Below, in pieces: positions 31,660-45,300 of a DNA stretch of 64,000 nt. The notes beneath the pieces are model-generated. The model was not told where the DNA came from. It saw nothing but the letters and a program-made list of their open reading frames with translations, and searched no databases. The first letter of the stretch is position 1, and every line of letters begins with the position of its first letter. The DNA comes from Streptomyces hygroscopicus. Its GTDB lineage: Bacteria > Actinomycetota > Actinomycetes > Streptomycetales > Streptomycetaceae. The position numbers were made by a program, and so were the translations under genes. The DNA is taken from the NCBI GenBank assembly GCA_002021875.1, contig CP018627.1, positions 868,001 through 932,000 on the forward strand, given 5' to 3'.

Positions 31660-34600
31660 ATGACGTCTTCGAGGAACGATCGCGCTTCCGCGCTGCCCGA
31701 GGAGTTGCGGGAGGCGCTCCGCCGCCGCCTCGCGGGCAAGGCCGGACGCGCCGACGCCATCCCCCGCGCGGACCGCGCACGGCCGCTGCCGCTGTCCTTC
31801 GCCCAGGAACGGCTGTGGTTTCTGCACACCCTCCAGCCGGACGAGGCGGGGTACAACAGCGCGCTGGCGCTGCGGCTGACCGGCGCCCTGGACGTGGCGG
31901 CGCTCTCCGGGGCGCTGGATGCCCTGGTGGAGCGGCATGAGGCGCTGCGGACCACGTTCGACGACATCGACGGCCGGCCCGCTCAGGTGGTGCGCCCGGC
32001 AGCGCCCGTCCCCCTGCCGGTGGCCGACCTCACCGGCGCGGACCGGGGGCCGGGGGCGCTGGACCGGCTGCTGCTGGCCGAGTACGCCCGGCCGTTCGAT
32101 CTGCGGACCGGCCCGCCGCTGCGGGCGCTGCTGATCCGCCTGGCCGAGGACGAGCACGTGCTGCTGCTCACGGCCCATCACATCGTCACCGACGGCTGGT
32201 CGATGGGGGTGCTCCAGGACGAGCTGTGCGCGCTGTACGGCGTGGAGCCCGGCGCGGACCCGCTGCCCCCGGTGCCGGTGCAGTATCCGGACTTCGCCGT
32301 GTGGCAGCGGGAGCGGCTCTCGGGGGCCGCCCTGGACCGGCAGCTCGACTACTGGAAGGGGCGGCTGGACGGCGTCGTCCCCCTGGAGCTGCCCACCGAC
32401 CGGCCCCGGCCCGCGGCGCCCACCTCTGCGGGGGCGGTCCATGAGTTCACCGTGGACCGCGCCACCGCGGACCGGCTGCGCGCGCTTGCCGCGCGGGAGC
32501 GGACCACGCTGTTCACGGCGCTGGTCGCCGCCTGCCAGGGGCTGTTCGCCCGCTGGTCAGGGCAGGACGACATCGCCATCGGCACCGTCACCTCCGGCCG
32601 TGGCCGCACCGAGCTGGAGCGCGCCGTCGGCTTCTTCGTCAACACGGTGGTGCTGCGCTCCGCGGTGGACACGGCCCGTTCCTACCGTGAGCTGCTGGCC
32701 GACGCCGGGGCCACGGTGCTGGACGCCTTCGCCCATGACGAGACGCCGTACCAACGGCTGGTGGAGGCCGTGGGGGCGCGCCGGGAGGCGGGCCGCAATC
32801 CGCTGTTCGACGTGATGGTGCTGCTGCACAGCGCCCCGCGGAGCGCGCCCCGGCTGTCCGGGCCGGCCGTGGCGAGCGTGGATGTGCCCCGGCGGTCGGC
32901 CACCTTCGACCTCAGCGTCGAATTCGTCGAGGACGGGTCGGATGGGGCGGAGCTGCGGGGGCTGCTGGAGTACAGCACCGAGCTGTTCGACGCGGCGACC
33001 GCCGAGCGGATGGCGGGCCATCTGCTGGTGCTGCTCGACGGGGTGGCCGCGGATCCGGACCGGCCGGTGCGGGAGCTGCCCCTGCTCACGGACGGCGAGC
33101 GGCGGCGGATGACGGCCGCCGGGCGCGGCCCCGCGCTCGCGGTCGAACCGGCCACGTTCCCGGCGATGTTCGAGGCGCAGGCGGCCCGTACCCCGGGGGC
33201 GACGGCGCTGGTGGCCTCCGACGCCACCTACGACTTCGCGGGGCTGAACGCGGCAGCCAACCGGCTGGCACACCATCTGATCGCCCAGGGCGTCGGGCCG
33301 GAGCGCGTCGTCGGGGTGAAGCTGCCGCGGACCGCCGACATGGTCGTGGCGATCCTGGGGGTGCTCAAGGCGGGCGGGGTCTATCTGCCCCTCGATCCGG
33401 AACTTCCCGCCGAGCGCATAGCGTTCCTCCTGGCCGACGCCGAACCGGTGCTGATGCTCGACGAGGCCGCCCTGCGCGCCGTCCCCGCCACGCTGCCGAC
33501 GGCCGATCCCACGGACGCGGACCGGACCGCCGCACTGCACCCCGACAGCGCCGCCTACGTCCTCTACACCTCCGGATCCACCGGCCGCCCCAAGGGGGTG
33601 GCCGTGGAACACCGGTCGATGGTCAACCTGCTGGTCGGCCACCGGCAGGGCTTTGTGGCCGAGGCGGGCGGCGGGCCGCTGCGCGCGGCGCTGACCGCCT
33701 CGTTCTCCTTCGACACCTCGCTGGAAGGGCTGCTCCTGCTGGCGGACGGCCATGAGCTGCACCTCATCGACGAGAACACCCGGCTCGATCCGGCCGCGCT
33801 GGTGGAGCGCATCGCCGAGCACCGCATCGACTTCCTCGACCTCACCCCCTCCTATCTGCGACAGCTTCTCCCGGCCGGACTGCTGGACCACCCCCGGCAC
33901 CGCCCGCGGGTGCTGATGCTGGGCGGCGAGGCGCTCGGCCCGTCGCTGTGGCGGCGGCTGGCGGACACGCCCGGCACGACGGCGTACAACTTCTACGGTC
34001 CGACCGAGTGCACCATCGACGCGCTCGCCGCCCGGATCGGCGGCGCCGGGCGTCCGGTGGTGGGCCGGCCGCTGGGCAATCTGCGCGCCCATGTGCTCGA
34101 CTCCCGGCTCCAGCCGGTGCCGGTGGGGGTGGCGGGTGAGCTGTATCTGGCCGGTGAGCAGGTGGCCCGGGGGTACCGGGGCCGTCCGGGGCTGACCGCG
34201 TCCCGCTTCGTGGCCGATCCGTACGGGCCCGCCGGGAGCCGGATGTACCGCACCGGTGACCTGGCCCGCTGGACCGCCGAGGGGGAGCTGGACTGCCTCG
34301 GCCGCGCGGATGACCAGGTGAAGATCCGGGGCCACCGGATCGAACCGGGCGAGATCGAGGCGGCGTTGCTCGATCTCCCGGCCGTCGCCGAGGCGGCCGT
34401 CGTCGCGATGACCGACGACCGCGGCCACGCGCGGCTGGCCGCCTACTACGTGCCCGCCCCGGACGGTGAGCCGCCCGCCTCCGCCGAGCTGCGCGCGGCC
34501 CTCGGGCGCACCCTGCCCGGCCATATGGTCCCCGGTGCCTTCGTCGCCCTCGACGCCATGCCGCTCAACGCCAGCGGCAAGCTGGACCGCCGGGCACTGC

Positions 34601-36309
34601 CCGCCCCGCGGCTCGACGCGGACCGGCCGGAGCGGGCCACCGAGGCTCCGCGCACGGAAACGGAGCGGGAGCTCGCACGGATCTGGGCCGAGGTGCTCGG
34701 CGCCCAAACGGTGGGAGTGAGCGACAACTTCTTCGAGCTGGGCGGCGATTCGATCCTCAGCATCCAGATCGTCGCCCGCGCCCGCCAGGCCGGACTCGCG
34801 CTCACCTCGCGCGACGTCTTCCTGCACCAGACCATCGCCGAGCTGGCCGCGGCCGTGACGCCGCGCAGCGCGCCCGGCGCCCCCGCCGACGGAGCGGTGG
34901 ACGTGGCGGGTCCGGCGCCGCTCACGCCGATCCAGCACTGGTTCTTCGCCACCCATGGCCCGCTGCGCCACTTCACCATGTCGATGGTGCTCGATCTGCC
35001 GCACGACCTGGACGAGGGGGCGCTGGATGCCGCGCTGGACGCCGTGGTCGTGCACCACCCGGCCCTGCGCACCCGGTTCGTCCAGGGCGACGACGGCGGG
35101 TGGCACCAGCTCGCGGACGACGTGGCGGGCGGGTCGCTGCTGCGCCACCACGATCTGTCCGGGCTCGACGGGGCCGAGGAGACGGCCGCCGCCGAGGCGG
35201 CGGCGGAGGCCGCCCGCGCCGAACTCGACCTGACGAAGGGGTCGTTGCTGCGGGGCGCCCTGCTCCGGCGTGGGGCGGGGGCCCGGCCGCGGCTGTTCCT
35301 CACCGCACACCATCTGGCCGTGGACAGTGTCTCGTGGCGCATTCTGCTGGGCGATCTGGAGAGCGCCTACCGGCAGGCCGCCGCCGGGGAGCCGGTGGGC
35401 CTGGAGCCCGCCTCCACCGCCTTCACCACCTGGGCCCACCGGCTGGGCGAGCGGGTGCGGGAGGGGCTGCTGGACGGCGATCTGGCGTACTGGGAGGGCG
35501 TACGTCAGGCGGGCGGCGCGGACCTTCCGGTGGACCGCCCGGGCACGGCCACGGCCGGGTCCACCCACACCGTGCGGGTGACGCTCGAGCGCGAGGTCAC
35601 CGACGGGCTGCTGCGCCGGGTGCCCGGGGTGTACCGGACGCAGATCAACGATGTGCTCCTCAGCGCGCTGGGGCGGGTGCTCGCCGGCTGGACGGGCGAG
35701 GACCGGGTGCTGGTGGCCATGGAGGGCCATGGCCGGGAGGAGCTGGACGCGGCCGTCGAGCTGTCCCGGACCGTGGGCTGGTTCACCACGCAGTACCCGG
35801 TGGCGCTGACGCTGCCCGGGGACGGCTGGGGCGCGGTGCTGAGGTCGGTGAAGGAGCAACTGCGCGCGCTGCCGCACCGGGGGCTGAGCTATGAGGCGCT
35901 GGCGTATCTGAGCGCCCCGGGCTCCCCCGCGCGGGCGCTCGCCGACGCGCCGCTGCCGGGCATCTGCTTCAACTACCACGGCCAGTGGGGCTCGGGCGGC
36001 GAGAGTGGCGCGTTCACCCTCACCGGGGAGAGCCTGGGGCGGGATCTGGCCGCCGACGAGCCCTCGGTGTATCCGCTCGATGTGTCCGCCGTGGTGGCGG
36101 CCGGTGAGCTGGAGCTGACCTGGCTGTTCTCCGACCGGGTCCATGACGTGGCTACGGTGCGGTGGCTCGCGGACGGCATGCTCACAGCGCTGCGGGAGAT
36201 CGTGGCGCACTGCGACGGACCGGGCGCGGGCGGCCGGACGCCCTCCGACTTCCCACTGGCCCGGCTGGACCAGGCCGCCCTCGACCGGCTGGTGGGCGAC
36301 GGACGGGAG
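31660..36309 (+). other. NRPS module 6: C(LCL)-A-T-E, predicted D-basic residue
   Basis: Pocket D-T-E-D-M-G-F-I-D. The acidic Glu239, Asp278 and Asp331 favour a cationic side chain such as Arg, Orn, Lys or a cyclised Arg. The epimerase is the most diverged of the six: [16 protein letters not shown] in place of the GxGYG segment, and NYHG. The catalytic His and EGHGRE are kept. Confidence 0.82.
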
Positions 36310-39300
36310 ATCGAGGACGTCTATCCGCTGACGCCGCTTCAGGAGGGCATGCTCTTCCACCGGCTGGTCGGCGGCGCGGAGGACGTCTACCTCGACCAGG
36401 CCGTGCTGACCCTGGACGGGGTGCGCGACCCGGAGGCGTTCGCCCGGGCCTGGCAAAAGACGGTGGACCGCACCCCGGTGCTCCGCGGTGGCGTCGTCTG
36501 GGAGGGTGTGGAGCGGCCGCTGCAGATCGTCCGCCACCGGGCCGAGGTGCCCGTGACCCATCTGGACTGGCGCGGGCTGTCCGATGAGCGGCGCGCGGCC
36601 GAACTGGAGCGCTTCCGCGCCGAGGACCTGGCCCTGGGCATCGACCTGGCCGCGCCGCCGCTGATGCGGCTGGCCATCGCCCGGCTGACCGACGCCCGGG
36701 TGGCGCTGATCTGGACCTCGCACCATCTGGTCCTGGACGGCTGGAGCCTGGCGCAGGTGTTCACCGAGGTGTGCGAGCGGTACACCGCGGCCACTGCGGG
36801 CCATACCCCGGCGCTCCCCGCCCGTCGGCCGTTCCGCGACTATCTGCAGTGGCTGGCCGGGCAGGACGGGCAGGAGGCCGAGCGCCACTGGCGGGAGCTG
36901 CTCGCGGGCTTCACCGCGCCGACCCCGCTCCCCCGCGACCGCGTGGCCGTGGAGTCCCACCGGGACCGGTCCTCGGCGACCGTGGCGGTGGCGCTCACCC
37001 CCGAGGTGTCGGAGGAGCTGCGCCGTACGGCCCGCGGTGGCGGCCTGACCGTCAACACCATCGTGCAGGGCGCCTGGGCGCTGCTGCTGTCCCGGTACGC
37101 CGGTGTGGAGGACGTGGTCTTCGGCACCACCGTCTCGGGCCGTCCGGCGGAGCTGGCCGGGGTCGAGTCGATGGTGGGGATGTTCATCAACACCCTGCCG
37201 ACCCGGGTCCGGGTGGACGCCGCCCGGAACACCGGTGACTGGCTGCGGGAGCTCCAGGCGGCGCAGTCCGCGTCCCGGCGCCACGAATCCGTCTCGCTGG
37301 CGCAGGTGTCGGGCTGGAGCGAGCTACCGGCCGGGACCCCGCTCTTCGACTCCATGGTGGCGTTCGAGAACTACCCCTTCGACGACTCCTCGGCGCGCGA
37401 GGCGGGCCTGCGAATCGTCGAGGTGCGGTCCGTCGACGCGACCAACTTCGGCCTGAGTCTGCGGGCGCATCTCTCCGATCGGCTGGGCTTCGATCTCGGC
37501 TATGACCCGGGGCTGTTCGATGCCCGGACCGCGGCCGCGCTCGCCGACCGGCTGTGCCTGCTGCTCACCGCGATCGCGGCCGACACCGATCGTCCGCTGC
37601 GCGCGCTTCCGTGGACCACCGGCGAGGAGCGCCGGCGGATCCTGGTGGAGTGGGGCGGCGGCGCGGCCCCGGGGACGCCGGAGCGGACCCTGGTGGAGCT
37701 GTTCGAGGAGCAGGCCGCCCGGACCCCCGGGGCCATCGCCGTCTCCTGCGCCGGGACATCGCTGTCGTACGCCGAACTCGACGCGCGGGCGGGCCGGTTG
37801 GCGCATCGGCTCATCGCCGAGGGCGCCGGACGGGAGCGGTATGTGGCACTGGCGCTGCCCCGTTCGCCGGACATGATCGTGGCGATCGTCGCGGTGCTGA
37901 AGACGGGGGCGGCCTATCTGCCGCTCGACCCGGACCAGCCGTCCGGCCGGATCGCCCGGATGCTCGCCGACGCCGAACCGGTCGTCCTGCTGACCACCGC
38001 CGCCCACCAGGCACTGCTCGATGAGGACACCGCCGTGGCCCGGCTGTGCCTGGACGACCCCGCCCTGATCGCCGATCTGGAGCGCCGGCCCGCCACCGTC
38101 CCGGCCGGTTCGGGGCCGCTGCCGGACAGCCCCGCCTACGCCATCTACACCTCCGGGTCCACGGGTGTGCCCAAGGGAGTGGTGATCCCGCACGCCAATG
38201 TGGTCCGGCTGTTCTCCCGGACCCATGCGTGGTTCTCGTTCGACGCGGGCGATGTGTGGACGCTGTTCCACAGTTACGCCTTCGACTTCTCCGTCTGGGA
38301 GATCTGGGGGCCGCTGCTGCACGGCGGCCGGCTCGTGGTCGTGCCGTACGCCGTCTCCCGCTCCCCGGAGGAGTTCCTGCGGCTGCTGGCGGACGAGCGG
38401 GTGACGGTGCTCGGCCAGACACCGTCCGCCTTCCAGGGGCTGATGCGCGCGGATGAGGAGAACCCCGGGCCCCGGCTCGCCCTGCGCCGGGTGGTGTTCG
38501 GCGGTGAGGCGCTCGACGCGCGGCGGCTGGCGGGCTGGTACGCGCGGCATCCGGACACCGCGCCGGTGCTGGTCAACATGTACGGGATCACCGAGACCAC
38601 CGTGCATGTCACCTACGCCCCGCTCGACCGCGCCACCGCGTCCGTCGCGGCGGCCACCGGAAGCGCGATCGGCACCGGCATCCCCGATCTGCGGGTGTAT
38701 GTGCTGGACGAGAGTCTTCGGCCGGTGCCGCCGGGGGCGGTCGGCGAGCTGTTTGTGGCGGGGGCCGGGCTCGCCCGGGGCTATCTGCGCCGCCCGGGGC
38801 TGACCGCGTCCCGTTTCGTGGCCGATCCGTACGGGCCCGCCGGGAGCCGGATGTACCGCACCGGCGACCGGGCCCGGTGGAGCGCGGACGGGGAGCTGGA
38901 GTATCTGGGCCGCGCCGACGACCAGGTGAAGATCCGCGGCTTCCGGATCGAGCCCGGGGAGATCGAGGCCGCCCTGGTGGCCCATCCGGAGGTCGGCGAC
39001 GCGGTGGTGACCGTGCGGGAGGACCAGCCCGGGATACGGCGGCTGGTGGCCTATGTGGTGGCCGCCGGTGCGGCCGCGCCACCGGACGCCGCCGAGCTGC
39101 GCGAGTTCCTCCAGCGGTCGCTGCCCGCACAGATGATTCCGGCGGCGTTCCTGTCGCTGGACGCGCTGCCGCTGACCGCCAACGGCAAGCTGGACCGGGG
39201 CGCGCTGCCCGCGCCCGGCCCGGACGGCTTCGCGGCGAGCGCCGAGCGGATCGCCCCGCGCACCGAGGCCGAGCGTACGGTGGCGCGGGTGTGGGCCGAG

Positions 39301-42300
39301 GTCCTCCCGGTCGAGGAGGCCGGGGCGACGGACGACTTCTTCGCCCTGGGCGGCGATTCGATCCTGGCCATCCGGGTGGCTTCCCGGCTGCGGACGGCTT
39401 TCGGCGCGGACGTCACCCCGCGCGCGCTGTTCACCCACACCACCGTGGCCGAGCTCGCCGCCGCGCTGACCGTGCCTGAGGAGCGCGGTAGCGCGGACAC
39501 CATCCCGGCCGTGCCACGGGACGGGGAGCTGCCGCTGTCCTTCGCGCAGGCGCGCCTGTGGTTCCTGGACTCCTTCGACGACGGCGGTACGGAGTATGTG
39601 ACACCGTTCGCGCTGCGGCTGCGCGGCCATTTGGACACCGCCGCCCTGCGCACCGCCCTGGACGGTCTGGTGGCCCGGCACGAGCCGCTGCGCACCACCT
39701 TCGCCGAGGTGGACGGCCGCGGGGTGCAGCGGGTGCACGACCCGTACCCGGTGGCGCTGCCCGCGCACGACCTCACGGCCCGTCCCGCGGCCGACCGCGA
39801 GCGGGAGCTGGAGCGGCTGCTGGAGCGGGAGGGCGCCACCCCCTTCGAGCTGCGCACCGGGCCGCTGCTGCGGGCGTCCCTGATCCGGCTGGACGCCGAG
39901 GAACACGTGCTCACCCTGACGATGCACCACATCGTCACGGACGGCTGGTCCACCGCCGTCATCGGCGCCGATCTGAGCGAGCTGTACGGCGCGGCGGTCA
40001 TGGCACGGCCGCCCGCGCTCGCCCCGCTGCCGCTGGGTTACGCCGACTACGCGGCGTGGCAGCGCGATCCGCTCGGCGGCGCGGCGGCGGTGGAGCCGCA
40101 GTTGGAGTACTGGCGGGCGCGGCTGGCCGATCTGGCGCCGCTGGAGCTGCCCACCGACCGTCCGCGGCCGGCCGTGCAGACCAAGAACGGGGCGCTGCTG
40201 GAGTTCAGCCTGCCCGCCGGGCTGGTGGCGCGGCTGCGCGCGGCCGGGCGGCGCGGCGACGCCACCCTTTTCATGACGCTCCTCGCCACCTGCCAGGTGC
40301 TTCTCGCCCGCTGGTCGGGCCAGGAGGACATCGCGGTGGGCACCGTGACCTCGGGACGGGAGCGCCCCGAACTGGAGCAGCTGGTCGGGATGTTCGTGAA
40401 CACGCTGGTGCTGCGCACCCGGGTGGACGCCGACCAGCCGTTCGAGGAGCTGCTCACCCGGGTGCGGGGCACCGTGCTGGACGCCTTCGCCCACCAGGAC
40501 GTGCCGTTCGAGCGGATCGTGGACGCGCTCCAGCCGGAGCGGGACACCAGCCGCACTCCGCTCTTCCAGGTCATGGTGGCGCTGCACAATCTGGGCGCGG
40601 AGGTGCCGGATCTGCCGGGTCTCACGGTGGAGGCCGTCCGGGTTCCCGGCCGGACCGCCGGTTTCGATCTGGGCTTCGACTTCGTGGAGCACCTCGGCGC
40701 CCTGACCGGTTTCGTGGAGTACAACACCGACCTGTTCGACGCGGCCACCGTGGAGCGGATGACCCGCCAGCTGCGGCTGCTGCTGGAGGCGGTGGCCGAG
40801 GACCCGGGGCTGCGGGTGGGCGAACTGCCGCTGCTGACCGCCGGGGAGCGGCGGACGGTGCTGGTGGAGTGGAACGACACCGCGCTCGCGGTGGCGGACA
40901 CCACCTTCCCCCGTCTCTTCGAGGAACAGGCCGCCCGCGCCCCTGGCGCGACCGCACTGGTGGCCGCCGACGCCACCTACGACTTCGCGGGGCTGGGCGC
41001 CCGCGCCAACCGGCTGGCCCACCATCTGATCGCCCTCGGGGTGGGCCCGGAGAAGGTGGTCGCGGTCAGGCTTCCGCGCACCGCCGATCTGATGGTGGCC
41101 CTGCTCGCCGTCCTCAAGGCGGGCGGTACGCACCTCTACGTCGACCCCGAACTGCCCCCGGAGCGCGCGCGATTCCTGCTGGAGGACGCGGCGCCCGAGG
41201 TCGTCCTCACCCCCGATGTCCTGCGGGACGCGCCCCTGGACGGGCTGCCGGACACCGATCCCACCGACGCCGACCGGCTGTCCCCGCTGCTCCCCGGGCA
41301 CACCGCGTACATCACCTACACCTCGGGGTCCACCGGCCGCCCCAAGGGCGTCGCCGTCGAACACCGCCAGTTGGTCAACCTCTGCCTCGACCACGCGGCC
41401 GAGCTCATCGCACCGCACCAGGCCGAGGCGGGCCGTCCGCTGCGCGCGGCGCTGACCGCCGCGTTCTCCTTCGACACCTCCTGGGAGGGCGCGGTGTTCC
41501 TGGCCGCGGGCCAGGAGGTGCATCTGGTCGACGACGCGGTACGGCTCGACCCGGCCGCCCTCGTGGCGCTGATCGACGCCCGTGGCGTGGACTTCGTCGA
41601 CCTCACCCCGTCGTACCTCCATGAGCTGATGGCGGCCGGGCTGTTCGCCCAGGGCCGCCACCGTCCCCGGATCGTCATGGTGGGCGGCGAGGCCCTCGGG
41701 ACAGCGCTGTGGCGGGAACTGCGCGCGGTGCCGGGCGTGGCGGCGTACAACTTCTACGGGCCCACCGAATGCACCGTGGACGCGGTCTACGGCGACCTGG
41801 CCGGTCTCGGCGAGCGCCCGCTCATCGGACGGCCCGGCCGCAATCTGCGGGCGTACGTCCTGGACGGCGCGCTGCGGCCGGTACCGCCCGGCGTCCCCGG
41901 TGAGCTCCATCTGGCCGGGGCCCAGGTCGCCCGCGGCTATCTGCGCCGCCCCGGGCTCACCGCGGGGCATTTCGTCGCCGATCCGTACGGCCCTCCCGGC
42001 AGCCGGATGTACCGCACCGGCGACCGGGCTCGCTGGACGGCGGACGGGACGCTGGAGTTCCTCGGCCGCGCCGACGAGCAGCTCAAGATCCGTGGGTTGC
42101 GGATCGAGCCCGGGGAGATCGAGGCCGCGCTGCTGGACCATCCGGCGATCCAGGAGGCGGTGGTCGTGGCCCGCGAGGACACCGGCCACCGGCGGCTGGT
42201 GGCCTATCTGGTGGCCACCGGTTCCGCCGACTCCCCCGACCCGGCCGCCGTCCCGGATCCGGTGGAGCTGCGCGCCCGGCTCAAGCGCACCCTGCCCGAC

Positions 42301-45300
42301 TACATGGTCCCGGCCGCCTTCGTGACGCTGGACCGGATGCCCCGCACCGACAGCGGCAAGGCCGACCGGCGCGCGCTGCCCGCTCCCCCCGAGCGGCCGG
42401 AGCAGGGCTCGCCGTACGTGGCCCCCCGGACCCCGGCCGAGACGGTGCTGGCGGGCGTCTGGGCCGAGGTGCTGGGCGTCCCCCAGGTGGGCGTGGAGGA
42501 CAACTTCTTCGCCCTGGGCGGCGATTCGATCCTCAGCATCCAGATCGTCTCCCGCGCCCGCCAGGCCGGGCTGACCCTCACCTCCAAGGACGTCTTCCGC
42601 CACCAGACCGTCGCGGAACTCGGGCTGAGCGTCGAGACCGCCCGGCGGCAGCCGCTTCCGGAACCCGCCGAAGCGGTGGCCGGACCGGCGCCGCTGACCC
42701 CGATCCAGCACTGGTATCTGGACGGGCGGCGGCCCGGCGAGCGGCACCACTTCACCATGAGCCACCGGCTGGAGCTCACCGGCGACCTCGACGAGGCCGC
42801 CCTGCGCCAGGCGGTGGACGCCCTGGTGGCGCACCACGCGGCGCTGCGCACCCGCTTCCTGGCCGTCGACGGACGGTGGCGGCAGGAGGTCCTTCCCGCC
42901 GCCCCCGACGGTGTCCTGGAGCGGCACGACCTGTCCGGTCTGGACGATGCCGCACGCACCGCCGCCGTACGGGAGGCCACGGTCGCGGCCCAGACGGGGC
43001 TGGACATCGCCGAGGGGGCGGTGCTGCGGGTGCTGCTGTTCACCTTCGGCCCCGGGCGGCCGTCCGAGCTGCTGCTCACCGCCCACCATCTGGTGGTGGA
43101 CGGCGTCTCCTGGCGGGTCCTGCTCGGCGACCTGGAGACCGCCTACCGCCACGCCGCCGCCGGTGGCCAGGCCACCCTGCCCCCGGCGAGCAGCGCCTTC
43201 ACGCGGTGGGCCGCCCGGCTGGCGGAACACGTGCGCTCCGGCGGGCTCGACGGCGATCTGGAGTACTGGACGGGGGTTGCGCGCTCCGCGCCCGCCGCGC
43301 TCCCCGTCGACCGCGAGGGCCCCAACACCCATGAGACGGCGGCCACGGTGACCACCGTCCTCGGCCGGGCCGAGACCGAGGCGCTGCTGCGCCAGGTCCC
43401 CGGTGTCTACCGGACGCGGATCAACGATGTGCTGCTGGGCGCGCTCGGCCGGAGCCTGGCCCGTTGGACCGGTGGGGACACGGTGCTGATCGGCGTGGAG
43501 GGACACGGCCGCGAGGATCTCTTCGAGGACCTGGATCTCTCCCGTACGGTCGGCTGGTTCACCTCCGAATACCCGCTCGCGCTGGCCGTCGACGCCGAGG
43601 CGGGGTGGCGCGACACCCTCCGGTCCGTCAAGGAGCAGTTGCGCGCCGTCCCGCACCACGGGCTCGGCTACGGAGCGCTGCGCCATCTGGCCCCCGAGGG
43701 CTCCCCGGCCGGGGAGCTGCGGGACGGCCCGTCACCGCAGATCGTCTTCAACTACCACGGCCAGTGGGAGGTGGCGGCGGACGACGGCGCCGCCCCCGGC
43801 CTCTACCGCGCCGCCCTCCCCGTGACCGGCCAGGAAGCCCCGCCCGGGGAGACCCGCCCCTGTCTGCTGGAGGTCACCGGCGCGGTCCAGGACGGCCGGT
43901 TGGAGCTGGGCTGGAGCTATCCGGCCCGGATGTACGACGAGGCGACCGTGCGCCGGCTCGCGGGCGACTGTCTGGCCGCGCTGAAGGAGATCGTGGCGCA
44001 CTGCGCGGAGCCCGGCGCGGGCGGGCGCACGCCGTCCGACTTCCCGCTCGCCCGGCTCGACCAGCGCCAGGTGGACCTGATCGCCGGTGACGGCGGCACG
44101 GTGGAGGACGTCTATCCGCTGACCCCGCTCCAGGCCGGCATGCTCTTCCATGGCCTCGTGGACAGCGGTGCCACCGGTGGCGCCTACTTCGACCAGATCG
44201 CCATCCGGATCGGCGGGATCGCCGACCCGGACGCCTTCGCCGACGCCTGGCAGCGGGTGGTGGACCGGACGCCGGTCCTACGCAGCTCCGTCCGCTGGGA
44301 TGGGCTCGCCGAGCCAGTCCAACTCGTCCATCACCAGGCCGAGTTGCCCACCGCCCGGCTGGACTGGCGGGGGCTGACACCGTCCGCGCGCGAGGAGGCG
44401 CTGGGCCGCTTGCTGGCCGAGGACCGCGCCGCCGGGATGGCACTCACCTCGGCCCCGCTGAGCCGGATCGCGGTGGCCGGGCTGCCCGATGACGAGGTCA
44501 TGCTGGTGTGGACCTCCCACCATCTGATGCTGGACGGCTGGAGCACCGGGCAGATCTTCGCCGAGGTGTGCGAGACCTACGCGGCCCTCGTCGCCGGACG
44601 CACACCGCAGCCGACCGCGCGCCGGCCCTTCCGGGACTTTCTGCGCTGGCTGCGCGGACAGGACCAGGAGCGGGCGGAGCGCCACTGGCGCGGGGTGCTG
44701 GCGGGCTTCGGCGCCCGCACGCCGCTGCCGTACGACCGGCCGCCCCGGGAGGCGCATCGCACCACCTCGACCGCGCTGACCCGGCTGGAGCTGACCGAGG
44801 AGGTGTCCGCCCGGCTGCGGGAGACGGCGCGCGGCGGCGGGCTGACGGTCAACACGGTGGTGCAGGGCGCGTGGGCGCTGCTGCTGTCGCGGTACGGCGG
44901 TGAGCGCGATGTGGTGTTCGGCACCACCGTCTCGGGCCGTCCGGAGGGGCTGCCGGGCGTGGAGACGATGGTCGGCATGTTCATCAACACGGTCCCCACC
45001 CGGGCCGTGGCCGAGGGCGGCCGTGAGGTCGTGGAGTGGCTGCGGGAGCTTCAGGAGCAGCAGAGCGAGTCCCGCCGCTTCGACTTCGTCGCCCTCCCCC
45101 GGATCCAGGCCCTCAGCGCGCTTCCGGCCGGTGAGGCGCTCTTCGACAGCATGGTGGTGTTCGAGAACTACCCCTTCGACGAGGCGTCGGCGGCCGGTGC
45201 CGGGATCCTTGTCCAGGAGGTGCGGGCCGAGGACTCCACCAGTTTCCCGCTGTGTCTGCGCGCCTATCTCGGCGACCGGCTGGGCTTCGACATCGCCTAC

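Noticed and set aside
31645..31660. GTG 31645 as the start of NRPS 2
   Set aside because: It overlaps the NRPS 1 stop and is possible, but ATG 31660 has a well-spaced AGGAAGGA. The difference is five residues.
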